Source: Myotis daubentonii (lineage: Eukaryota; Chordata; Mammalia; Chiroptera; Vespertilionidae). Taken from it: a stretch of 64,000 nucleotides of DNA. The stretch covers positions 35,263,892 through 35,327,891 of the forward strand of contig NC_081850.1 of assembly GCF_963259705.1 (NCBI RefSeq), in the 5' to 3' direction. The notes beneath the pieces are model-generated. The model was not told the DNA's origin, did not search any database, and was given only the letters and a program-made list of their open reading frames with translations. The stretch's first letter is position 1, and each line of letters opens with the position of its first letter. Below, one piece after another: positions 44,841-53,920 of this stretch. Both the position numbers and the translations under genes were made by a program.

Positions 44841-45074
44841 TCGTGGGGTAAAGTTTCTCTTCAATGCATATCCTGATGTTTATTCTCTGTCCACTAGATG
44901 AAGCATGGCAGGAATCTTACAAGAGCACAGTAATTTCATATGATTTGCTTTATCCATTTCTCTGAGCTGGGCAGCAATTTGGCCTAGTGAGCTTTGAATT
45001 CAGGGCTGCCCAATTGTACTCCACAGGGTTGTGCCAGTGAACCCTCATTGAATCCCAGCTGTGGCTGTGAGGTC

Positions 45075-45815
45075 TTGAACAATATAGTAGAGTGGCTATT
45101 AAAATAAAATCATATGCAACCTCAACTCAGCACTCCCATCCCTGGGAATCTAATCCTTAGAAATAAAATGGACCAAACACATAAAAAAACACACAATGAT
45201 GATTACTGAAGATTTGTTTATAGTAGGAGGAAAAAGGAAATACCTATCACAGGGGAATCCTATATAATAAAAGCCTAATATGCAAATCAACAGAACAGCA
45301 GAATGACTAGCAGAACAACCAGTTACTATGACATGCATTTACCACCAGGGGGCAGACACTCAACACAGTAGCTGCCTCCTGGTGGTCAGTGCACTCCCAC
45401 AGGGGGAGCGCTGCTCAGCCAGAAGCCAGGCTCACTCTGGCAAGTGCAGGGGTGGTGGTGGTAGCCTCTCCCACCTCTGCAGCAGCACTAAGGAGCAGCG
45501 AGCCAAGTAGTAAAGAGCAGCAAGCAGGCAGGCAGGCGATAAAGAGCAAGGGGTCCCCGACTGCGAGAGGGTGCAGGCCAGGCTGAGGAACCCCCCCCCC
45601 AGTGTACGAATTTAGTGCACCAGGCCTCTAGTGAGTAAATAAAGGGTTGTATCCAAGCCATGGAACATTATGCAGCCAGTAAAACAATGAGCTGGGTCTA
45701 TATGAGGTAACTGGGAAAGAATTCCTCAAAGCATTGTATAGTGAGAACTATAACATACAGATCAGTTTATACAATGTAATTCTATTTTTGTAAGTCAATA
45801 ACAAAACTACCTATG
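45075..45815 (+). mobile_element. Ancient L1ME 3' end, split by a Helitron
   Basis: Sense ORF2 tail wording: 'gggaatctaatccttagaaa' (45142), 'gtttatagtaggaggaaaaa', and after the Helitron GGAACATTATGCAGCCAGTA (45662), running to the 3' UTR near 45790. The Helitron 45258-45631 entered between A and T of this element without duplicating it. No frame is open. Confidence 0.7.
45258..45631 (+). mobile_element. HeliBat-type Helitron
   Basis: Clean termini: 5' TCCTATATAATAAAAGCC and AATATGCAAATCAACAG; 3' GTGCACCAGGCCTCTAG with CTAG at 45628-45631. The flanking bases are A on the left and T on the right, as expected for insertion into an AT dinucleotide. The subterminal hairpin (GTGTACGAATTTAGTGCAC) is partly mismatched. 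The interior is non-coding, with a GGTGGTGGTGG tract and a C run. It sits inside an old L1ME, so both flanks join to a continuous L1 sequence. Confidence 0.95.
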
Positions 45816-46818
45816 TTTGAGATTATATGAGGGGAAAATTATTAAATGATACCAGATGAAATTCAATATCCATTCTTAGTCTTTAAAAATTGCATTTGCA
45901 ATAAAATAGTGTTAAATAATTCTTTAATAAGATAAAACACTTCTATCATAACCCCAAAGTTGTCTAGCATTATGCTTAGTGGAAGAAATAGATTGGGTGT
46001 TGTGCTAGAAGTAATAGCCAACACAACCTGGTAAAGAAAGGAATCATAATTCTAAGAATTGGAAAGAAGGATGAAAAATTATTTGCAGATGCTATGACCA
46101 TATACTTGGAAACAAGGAACCAACTGAAAAGCAACTATAACAAATAAGAGAATTTAGAAAGATGTTAGGGTATAAAAATAGAAACACGAGCCCAGCCCTT
46201 GCACATGTGCGCACAATAAACACATAAATGATATAATGTAAGAAAAGGTTACATGAAATATAACTACCAAGACAGGAATTAATAAAAACATGTAGGGCCC
46301 ATAAGAAAAAAATGTTTACAATATTCTTGAAGACCTAAAGATACTGTTTTAAAATGGAAACAAACCATGACAAAGAAATGAATATTCCATAACCTAAATT
46401 ATAATATACCTCACTAAAAATACTGTAACAGTTTTGTTTTTTTAATAACTAGATGTGATTTTAAAGTTCACATGGAAACATAAGTTGGAATAACCAGGCA
46501 AACTGAAAAAAAAAAAAAAAGAACAATGGTTGAAGGTAGTGGTCAGAAATAGTCATAGTAGATGTTAATACATATTTAAAACCTTCAATTATTAGGACAG
46601 TGTGGTAATAATATATGAATAGATAGGCTGATGGAAGGAAATAGCAAGTCCAAAACAAACAAAATATATGTGTGTGTGTATGTATACAGATATATATAAA
46701 CATCTATACACACACACACACACACATCCTATCTAATAAAAGAGAAACATGGTAATTAGCCGTACATCCGCTACCCTTCCCATTGGCTAATCAGGGTGAT
46801 ATGCAAATTAACTGCCAG

Positions 46819-46832
46819 CCAAGATGGCGGCC
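46819..46832 (+). promoter_or_regulatory. YY1-like motif in Helitron 1
   Basis: CCAAGATGGCGGCC is a canonical YY1-type core, common in housekeeping promoters and L1 5' ends. It may derive from a promoter captured by the Helitron. Confidence 0.45.
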
Positions 46833-47164
46833 GGAAGCCAGGCAGCTTGAAGCAAACACGAGGCTTGCTTGCTTCAGTGACGGAGGACTCCAACGTTCCC
46901 CGCCTGCCTTGCGGGCCTCTGAGCTTGCAGTTTGAAACATTGTTACAAATATAGAAGCTAAACAAAACCCCAGAAACCAGCTTTCAGCCAGCCGGGATCT
47001 CAGAGCTGGAGCTGAAACAGTGTTTCGATTATAGAACCCAAACAAACCAGATACCTGCTTTCAGCAGCGGAGGCCTAAAAGCTGGAGCCAAGCCTCAGAG
47101 CTAAAGCTGGCCCAGAATAAAAAAAGAAAAAGAAAAAAAGGAGCAGTTGGGAGCTTCAGTCACC

Positions 47165-47400
47165 TGCCAACCTGAAAACAGCCCTCAGCCCCTCACCCAG
47201 GCTAGCCAGGCACCCCAGTGGGGACCCCCACCCTGAAGGGTGTGTGACCAGCTGAAAACAGCCATCATCCCCTCACCCAGGCTGGCCAGGCACCCCAGTG
47301 GGGACCCCTACCCTGAAGGGTGTGTGACCAGCTGCAAATAGCCATCATCCCCTCATCCAGGCTGGCCAGGCACCCCAGTGGGGACCCCCACCCTCATCCA
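47165..47400. repeat. 80-bp tandem repeat, three units
   Basis: CACCCCAGTGGGGACCC recurs at 47211, 47291 and 47371, exactly 80 bases apart. The units also share CATCCCCTCAYCCAGGCT and 'ctgaagggtgtgtgaccagc'. It lies inside Helitron 1. Confidence 0.92.
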
Positions 47401-47529
47401 GGACACCTTTCAGGGCAAACCAGCCGGCCCCCACCCGTGCACCAGGTCTCTATCCTATATAGTAAAAGGGTAATATGCCTCCCAGCACCGGGATCAACGG
47501 AGCCGCGAGGCCTCCCGGCACCGGGACCA

Positions 47530-47910
47530 GTGTGACAGGGGGCAGCCCAAACCCCCTGATCACCCTGTGGCTCTGTGTGTGACAGGGGGTGGTGCCCCAA
47601 CTCCCCTATCGGCCCTACTCTGTGAGTGAAAGGGGGGAGCTCCCCAACCCCCTGATGGGCCCTGCTCTGTGTGTGACAGGGGGGAGCTCCCCAACCCCCT
47701 GATTGGCCCTGCTCTGTGCGTGACAGGGGGTGGCGCTGCAACGTCCCCATCGACCCTGCCTTGAGTGTGACAGGGGGCGGTGCCCCAACCCCCCAATCGG
47801 CCCTACCCTGAGCGTGACTGAGGGTGGCATTGCAACCTCCCAATCCGCCCTGCTCTGTGCATGACAGGGGGCGGTGCCCCAACTCCCCAATCGGCCCTGC
47901 TCTGAGCCTG
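47530..47910. repeat. 47-bp minisatellite, about eight units
   Basis: The GTGACAGGGGG-type core recurs at 47532, 47579, 47626, 47673, 47720, 47767, 47814 and 47861, a constant 47-base step. Units also share 'ccccaactcccc' and 'tcggccctgctctg'. Copies differ mainly by substitutions, not indels. Confidence 0.95.
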
Positions 47911-48050
47911 AGCAGGGGCTGCACCTAGGGATTGGGCCTGCCCTCTGCCACCCGGGAGCAGGCCTAAGCCAGCAGGTCGTTATCTCCCGAGGGGGCCCAG
48001 ACTGCGAGAGGGCACAGGCCGGCCTGAGGGACCCCCCCCCTCCCCCCCGA

Positions 48051-48081
48051 GTGCACAAATTTTTGTGCACTGGACCTCTAG
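48051..48081 (+). terminator. Helitron 3' terminal hairpin and CTAG
   Basis: The 9-bp stem with 2-base loop followed 11 bases later by CTAG is the rolling-circle transposition terminator of Helitrons. This is a transposition signal, not a transcription terminator. Confidence 0.85.
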
Positions 48082-48320
48082 TCTATATATATAAAAGGCT
48101 AATATGCAAAGTGTACCCTCGGCAGTTCGATCGGAAAACCAGGAGTTTGATCACTCGCTATGACATGCACTGACCACCAGGGGATGGCGCAGAACGAAGG
48201 GAGGCCCTGGCTGGCAGCTGGGGAAGGGAGGCCCTGGTTGGCAGCTGGAAGGCCCCGATCAGCTGGAAGGCCAGGCCTAGGGACCCTACCCATGCACGAA
48301 TTTCTGCACTGGGCCTCTAG
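48082..48320 (+). mobile_element. Helitron 3 of tandem trio
   Basis: Short 239-base copy: 5' TCTATATATATAAAAGGC and AATATGCAAAGTG; 3' CTGCACTGGGCCTCTAG, with CTAG at 48317-48320 followed by T. The terminal hairpin has lost pairing (TGCACGAATTTCTGCA). Two repeats of GGGAGGCCCTGGTTGGCAGC-type wording occur inside. Confidence 0.92.
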
Positions 48321-48333
48321 TGTGTGTGTGTGT
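48321..48333. repeat. (TG)n tract at Helitron junction
   Basis: TG repeats directly right of Helitron 3, mirrored by a CA run (46707-46726) directly left of Helitron 1. A G run follows. Confidence 0.9.
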
Positions 48334-49609
48334 GGGGGGGGGGGTATTGAATTCAATAGGTGATAAAGAATGCATCTCAAATCAGTCATGAAATGATTTT
48401 AATAAATGGTATTGGGATAACTGGAGAACTTTATAGAAATTGTAAAAATGGATGCATGCTTTAACTGAAGCAGTGGGATTATTTCCAAGTGGGCCAAATA
48501 TTTAAATGCAAGCACTGAAACCATAAAAGTTTGAGACAAAAGCATGGAATAATTATTTTATAATCTTGGAGTGGTCATGATCTCTGTAATTAAAACTCAG
48601 ATTTAGACGTGATAGAACTGTCAAACTTAACTAAAAAAGAAATAGAAATTTTTACATGGGAAATACACCATACTTGAAGCCAAAAGACAAGAGAAAAACT
48701 AGGAAATGTTATTTGCCATTTATATCACAGAAGGCTAACTCTGTAATATATAAAAGAGTATCCAATAGAAAAATGGACGAAAGGTATGAATAGATAATGC
48801 AGTGAAAAGAAAATACAAATGTCTTTTAAACATGAAAAGATGCTCAACTTTATTTATTGTTAGAGAAATAATTCAAACTACTCTGACATCAATTTTTATC
48901 TATTAAACTGGCAAAATTCCAAAAGTTTGATAAAACGTATTGGTGAGGCTATGGGGGAAACTTATTGGCAAGGCTATGGGGGAAATTTTTCTAATAAGAG
49001 GACAAATTGGCACAACCCCGTGAAGTACAATTGGGCAGCAACTACCAGGATTACAAGTGCCTTCTTTTACCTTTGCTTTCCCCTTCAGGTACACTGGCAC
49101 TCAGAGGTAGACATGAGAGGTTATTTCAGCATTGTCCGTAAGAGGAAAAATTGAGAACCTCTGTGCCCATCAACCAAAAGTTAAATAAATTATGGAATTT
49201 ACTTTTATAAATTAATAAAATGCAATGCAGCTATTTGAGAAGAGTTCAAGTCTCCATGCTCTTTGATTTGTAAAGATCTCCAAGATATACTTTAAGATAT
49301 ACTTAAGAGAAAAGAAAGGTGTGAGATAGTGTATATATGCTGACATGAGTATAAAAGGGAGATATCTATCCAACCATGTATAAACCCTCCAAGTCATAAT
49401 AGATTAATAACAGTGCTTCTCTTTAAAAAAAAAAAAAAGGTTTTGCTTTTCAACATGGATGCATTACCTATTGAAAAATTAAATAAATATTTGAGTTCTT
49501 TTGTGTTAATTTTTTGTCACCAGCATACCTTAAGTAATGAAGGTTATTTTTATGGAGAAAAAAAAATGAACTTCAAAGTTCAAACTTTGAAGTTAGAGTA
49601 AATGCTTTA

Positions 49610-49790
49610 AAGTTCTGCTTCCTCCGCTGAGTAGCTGCATGACTTTGGACATGCTATTTAACCCTTAAGCTTTACCTCTAGAACGCAGAGTCGCCCCTCA
49701 TAGGTTGTTTTGAGGATTCACTGTGTTACGGACTGTAAAGGATTGGGCCCAAAGTAAGCCCTCGATAAATACCACTTAGTATTCCGCCAC
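49610..49790 (+). repeat. MIR SINE remnant
   Basis: 'gagtagctgcatgactttgg', 'gctatttaacccttaagctt', 'cataggttgttttgaggatt' and 'taagccctcgataaatacca' follow MIR in sense along most of its length. Confidence 0.72.
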
Positions 49791-50330
49791 AGGGTTGTTA
49801 GGGAGAGGTGTCCATGAAATAATGTCCCCAGAGGGACCACTGCAAGCAGGTGCACAGCGAACATTCATGTACTGTTTCTTCTCCAACTTCCCATGGCCCG
49901 CCTAATGACAGGCCTCAGTGCTGCAAATGGTTTCCTCCTCCTCAACAAAGTTCCAGAACCATTTTTCTTGAGAATGTGCCTCATAAAGAAAGTCTAACAG
50001 CCAGAAGTAGTGATAAATTACTTGTTGTTCCGGAGGCCATCCATCCTTCCTACACTGAACTTCCCTAATAATTGTCAACTGCAAGACCTGGCCTTGAGCT
50101 GCTGGGCTAGGGGAAAACAGTGGGTATTATGACTCTCAGTGATCAAAGCTTGATGCAAATTAGCAATTGTGCTGAGAAATTCTGAATTTTCAAGTGACCA
50201 AATTTAGAAGACATGCAAAATTACTTAACCCATGTTTTTCGGCCTCTCCTTTTTCCTTCTTGATGTCAATGTTTGAGTTGAATGGATCCTCTCCATTCAG
50301 TCTAAGAAGCCATAACTCAAGGAGTGAGAT
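49791..50330. other. Single-copy sequence
   Basis: No feature recognised. Confidence 0.4.
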
Positions 50331-50470
50331 TGGTCATCAATGGGTTCAGCAATATTTACTAAGTACCTGCTCAGTGCAAAGCATGAGGGTCTCTGTGCAT
50401 GGTCTGAAGAAAACAAGTAAAAGATATGATGTTGCCTTAAAAGCTGAACAACACAAAGTAAAACTAGTAC
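50331..50470 (+). repeat. L2-like remnant
   Basis: 'ttcagcaatatttactaagt' then 'acctgctcagtgcaaagcat' matches an old L2-like start in sense. Confidence 0.4.
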
Positions 50471-51106
50471 TTTAGGGCAGGAAAACAAAAGGCCATTCAT
50501 TCCAGCCCTATTCATTTCAAGATTTTCTGTAAAGAGGGTATACAAAACAGAGACAGCATGCTAACCTGCTTTAGAGAATAAGCTTCAAACTTTTTGAAAC
50601 ACCAATCATATGTAAGTTATGCATGTTGGTTTTTAATCATTCTTATCTGTTCAATCAGGGAGCTCTCCTAAGAGTGTTTACCATGCAATACTTTAGAGGC
50701 AGAGCTGCATGAACATTTGAAGATATAAATCTCTTTTGAATAAGGTAATCGGCAACATAAGTCTCACTTGGAGGCGGAGCGCAGGAGAGGGGAACATTGC
50801 ACTCACTATTTCATTGACTCCCACAACCCTCAGCACGGGCATCATCGCTCCCATGTTATAGACAAGGCAGGGGGGGGACTAGCCAAAGGCTCCTTGAACA
50901 GTAGACAGCCATCCTGACCTGCTGCTACAGCGCACATGCCCTTTGTCCGCCTCACCCAGTGCCTCTTGCCCCTGGCACTCCACTGTAGTCATTACTGAGA
51001 CCGAAGGCCAAAGCTCCATGACTGTGACCACGGCACACAGCATCGGCAATTGGCCTCTGAGGAACCCCACTTCCTTCCATGGCCTGTTTTGTGCAAGAAA
51101 CTAAAA
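50471..51106. other. Single-copy sequence with a MIR-like trace
   Basis: 'cccatgttatagacaaggca' near 50849 is a weak antisense MIR trace. Otherwise nothing is recognised. Confidence 0.4.
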
Positions 51107-51126
51107 AATAGGCCATGATTTTATTT

Positions 51127-51349
51127 ACTTTTTAAAAATTTTTTATTTTTATCAATTTCAGAGAGGAAGGGAGAGGGAGAGAGAGACAGAAACATCAATG
51201 ATGAGAGCGAATTACTGATTGACTGCCTCCTGCACGTCCCATACTAGGGATGGAGCCCACAACCCAGGCATTATGCCCTGACCAGGAATTGAATGATGAC
51301 TTCCTCATTCATAGGTTGATGCTCAACCACTGAACAACACTGGCTGGGT
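51127..51349 (-). mobile_element. Ves SINE (older subtype), first of two in one site
   Basis: Minus-oriented SINE with the 'CTCAACCACTGAACAACAC' head variant. The TSD AATAGGCCATGATTTTA at 51107-51123 recurs at 51350-51366 with one mismatch. Confidence 0.93.
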
Positions 51350-51369
51350 AATAGGCCGTGATTTTATTT

Positions 51370-51590
51370 TTTTTTAAATATGTGTTTATTGATTTCAGAG
51401 AGGAATGAAGAGGAAAGGAGAGAGGTAGAAACATCAATGATGAGAAAGAATCATTGATCAGCTGCCTCCTGCACACCCCCTACTAGGGATAGAGCCCACA
51501 ACTGAGGCATATGCCCTTGACCAGAATCGAACCCAGGACCCTTCAGTCCATAGGCCAATGCTCTATCCACTGAGCCAAACCAGTTAGGGC
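51370..51590 (-). mobile_element. Ves SINE (younger subtype), second of two in one site
   Basis: Minus-oriented SINE with the 'CTCTATCCACTGAGCCAAAC' head variant and GAATCGAACCC B-box complement. A third, more diverged copy of the target sequence (AATTGGCCATAATTTTA, 51591-51607) closes it. Confidence 0.93.
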
Positions 51591-51607
51591 AATTGGCCAT
51601 AATTTTA

Positions 51608-52164
51608 GATTTCAAATCTTTTAAGAAGGTGCTGGTGGTTGAGGGGAGGGAATCTACTTTTCAGGGCTTCGTTAAAGATCACTCGGCTATGGGGTATTTT
51701 TAGAGTTGATGCCCGCCCTTATTTATGTAATTTCACTACATTTCCTGCCGCAGGTTCAGGGAGCTGCAGCCTCCACCCCCCTCTGGGCCCTGCCCATGGC
51801 GTGTGCATCCCAAGCTACTCTTCTCAAACCTCCCCTCAGCAGTCTGTCATTTCTCCTAACAAGGCTGTGTCAGTAAGATTCCCTTACGGACGTCTGTGTC
51901 ATATCCTGACTGATTTTTCATCTAGACACTAATCATTTTACAATTCCCATGGCAACGTGGAATGTCCAGGTTGAACTCCTTAAAACAACAGTATTTTATC
52001 TGCTTCAGTTCGTGCCCCGCACTGCAGACTTCCTGTGCATTCTTCCATGACCTGTATGATTTCTTCTCCAAAAAGCAAAGGCGTCTGTAACTGATCTGGC
52101 ATGAAAACGAGGGAGAGGGCTGGGGATGAGGGCTACAGATATGGCCTGATACTTGAAATAGAAT
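51608..52164. other. Single-copy sequence
   Basis: No exon or repeat recognised. The 97-residue frame at 51639-51932 has no known motif. Confidence 0.4.
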
Positions 52165-53325
52165 CTTCTGGATCTGGCCAAGATAGAGTAAGCTCTATGT
52201 TTCTGACTAATCAGAACTAAAACTCTGGACAAAATAAAAACAGTGACTGCTTAGGAACTCTGAAAAGTAAATAGAAGCAGGTGGGTGGATGGGGGAGAGA
52301 AGTGAAAACTTGAAAGATGACTAATGTGGTAACAGTGAGTTTCCTGGTTTTATGGGCATTTTTTTGTTTTTTCTTCTTTTATCTCTTGGATTTGACCCGA
52401 GGGCAAGCCAAATAGGGGAAATGAACAGCAAGAATAGGCAACAAGAACTAAAAAAAAAAAAAAAAAAAAAAAAGAGGAACCATCTTTCTGGCCAGGCCTA
52501 GGATTGGCATAGAGGACCTTTAAAAACTATAGAATGTTTTTCCTTTTTTTCTCTCTACCAGCCTGCCCCAAGACCAGCAGCATAAACATCAAAAAACTCT
52601 GAGCTAAAGCCTATCTTTCTGGGTAGATGAATTAGAAAAATGGGTCTTTGTTGTGTAGAGAAGATGGAGGAAATTCCTGTTATTTTTCTATTTTCCCCTT
52701 CATTTCTCCCCAGTAGCAAAAACGATGGTGACCACAACTTCAAGAGAAACCCCATTTTATCAGCTTGAGGAGTAAGAAAAGAGACCTCAGGGAATTGAGA
52801 AGAATGGAAAAAATACGGCAGTCGAGAGAATGGGAAGGGAAGAAGGGGACTCCTCCAAGTCCATATATAAATAGTTACAAGTCCCTGGTTTACACCAAGC
52901 TGTGACCTTGCAGAACACACCCAAAGAAGCATAAGCTTTGAGAATTGAACTACCACATAAGCCCCTGCCCCTGCCCCAGACTCCCTTCGCGGTGCATACG
53001 AGGAGCAGCAAAGGCATTGGAACCACTTCCCCAGAAGGCAAGTCAGGTTGATCGCCTGCTGAAAGAAAACAGAGAAGTCTCTTTTCCCCAGAATATTTCA
53101 ATAACACCTGGAGCTTCACAACATAATATATGGAATTGCCAGGGCACAATCCAAAATTACTTGACATATCAATGACAAGGAAAATCTATTCAAGTAAAAG
53201 ACAGATATAAACTCTGACGTGACCCAGATGTTGTAATTATCAGAAAAACTTTAAAGCAGCTGTTATAACCATTCCTCCTGAGGTAAATCATCCTTCAGAA
53301 CAGGGAGAAAGGGCAGGAAATTTAA
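52165..53325 (+). mobile_element. Ancient L1M 5' UTR to ORF1 start
   Basis: Old sense L1 5' region: 'ggccaagatagagtaagctc' (52177) resembles the 5' start, and 'aactctggacaaaataaaaa' and 'ggaactctgaaaagtaaata' follow. Near the right end, 'gatgttgtaattatcagaaa' and 'actttaaagcagctgttata' (53228-53266) match the beginning of L1M ORF1. A 27-base A run lies at about 52450. The frames on both strands are not credible genes. Confidence 0.6.
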
Positions 53326-53443
53326 TTGCTGCTCCCTGTTATCTCTTGTATCCCATTGGTCAAAATTTGCCCTTCAAGGAATTAATTTTTTTTTTCACCT
53401 AGCCCCTTTGGCAGCCCCTTGGTAAACAAGAGACCATGTCCTG

Positions 53444-53912
53444 CAGTAGGAGTTGGAAAACTTAATAGTATGTAATAGTAAATTTTTTTAATGTTTTTAT
53501 TGACTTGAGAAAGATAGAGAGAAAGGAAGGTAGAGGAAGAGAGAGAAACATTAATGAGAGTGAACCATCTATCACCTGCCTCCTGCACATCCCCCATTAG
53601 AGATCAAGCCCCCAACCCAGGTATGTGCCTTGACTGGGAATTGAACCAGCGACCACTTGGTGCATGGGACAATGCTCAACCAACTGAACCACACCAGCCA
53701 GAGCTTTAATAGGAAATTTTAGAGTTTGTGGGCCACATGGTCTTTTTGACAACTCCTCAACTCCACCAATATAGTGACAAAGAAACCATACACAATATAT
53801 CAAGAAATAGACATGGATGTGTTCCTTTAAACTTTATCTAAAAAATATTAATAATTAAAGAAAGAAAAGGCAGCAGGCTAGATTTTGGTCACAGATCACA
53901 GTTTGCTGACCG
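53444..53912 (+). mobile_element. MER5A-like hAT-Charlie, split by a Ves SINE
   Basis: Left end CAGTAGGAGTTGGAAAACTT. After the SINE the text continues with GAGTTTGTGGGCCACATGGT, 'caactcctcaactccaccaa', 'ggatgtgttcctttaaactt' and 'cacagtttgctgacc', matching MER5A. The 7-8 bp target duplication ATGTCCT(G/A) at 53436-53443 and 53913-53920 fits hAT elements. Non-autonomous and long inactive. Confidence 0.8.
53487..53706 (-). mobile_element. Ves SINE inside MER5A
   Basis: Minus-oriented SINE with head complement 'caactgaaccacaccagcca'. The TSD TAATAGTAAATTTT / TAATAGGAAATTTT lies at 53473-53486 and 53707-53720. It postdates the hAT copy. Confidence 0.92.
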
Positions 53913-53920
53913 ATGTCCTA

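Larger units (their letters stand above)
46727..47452 (+). mobile_element. Helitron 1 of tandem trio
   Basis: 5' terminus TCCTATCTAATAAAAGAG preceded by A (46726). This is a different Helitron subfamily from its neighbours. It contains CCAAGATGGCGGCC (46819-46832), a middle part of unknown origin and a three-unit 80-base tandem repeat near the 3' end. The 3' terminus reads GTGCACCAGGTCTCTA and stops one base short of CTAG, where Helitron 2 begins directly. No Rep/helicase coding sequence is present, so it is non-autonomous. Confidence 0.85.
47453..48081 (+). mobile_element. Helitron 2 of tandem trio
   Basis: 5' terminus TCCTATATAGTAAAAGGG abuts Helitron 1. The 3' end has the hairpin GTGCACAAATTTTTGTGCAC (48051-48070), then 11 bases to CTAG at 48078-48081, the textbook Helitron spacing. 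The interior is largely an eight-unit 47-base minisatellite. It contains no protein-coding gene. The long minus-strand frames here arise because the repeat unit lacks stops. Confidence 0.92.
45960..49410 (+). mobile_element. Ancient L1ME ORF2-to-3' end, host of the Helitron cluster
   Basis: Sense ORF2 text starts near 'agcattatgcttagtggaag' (45966), passes the RT active-site region ('atttgcagatgctatgacca', 46081, where the FADD codons are altered) and 'agttcacatggaaacataag' (46466). After the Helitron block it resumes at 48370. The C-terminal part is visible at 48760-48960 (AGAGTATCCAATAGAAAAAT; 'tgctcaactttatttattgt'), followed by the 3' UTR and an A run at 49424. Every frame is broken. Confidence 0.72.

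Noticed and set aside
47530..47910. Regular repeats that could suggest a CRISPR array
   Set aside because: The units are contiguous without unique spacers and lie in a Helitron of a mammalian genome.
47394..48070. Long overlapping minus-strand frames of 176, 151 and 78 codons
   Set aside because: They run through the 47-bp minisatellite in different frames. A stop-free unit with a period not divisible by three keeps all frames open, so they are repeat artefacts.
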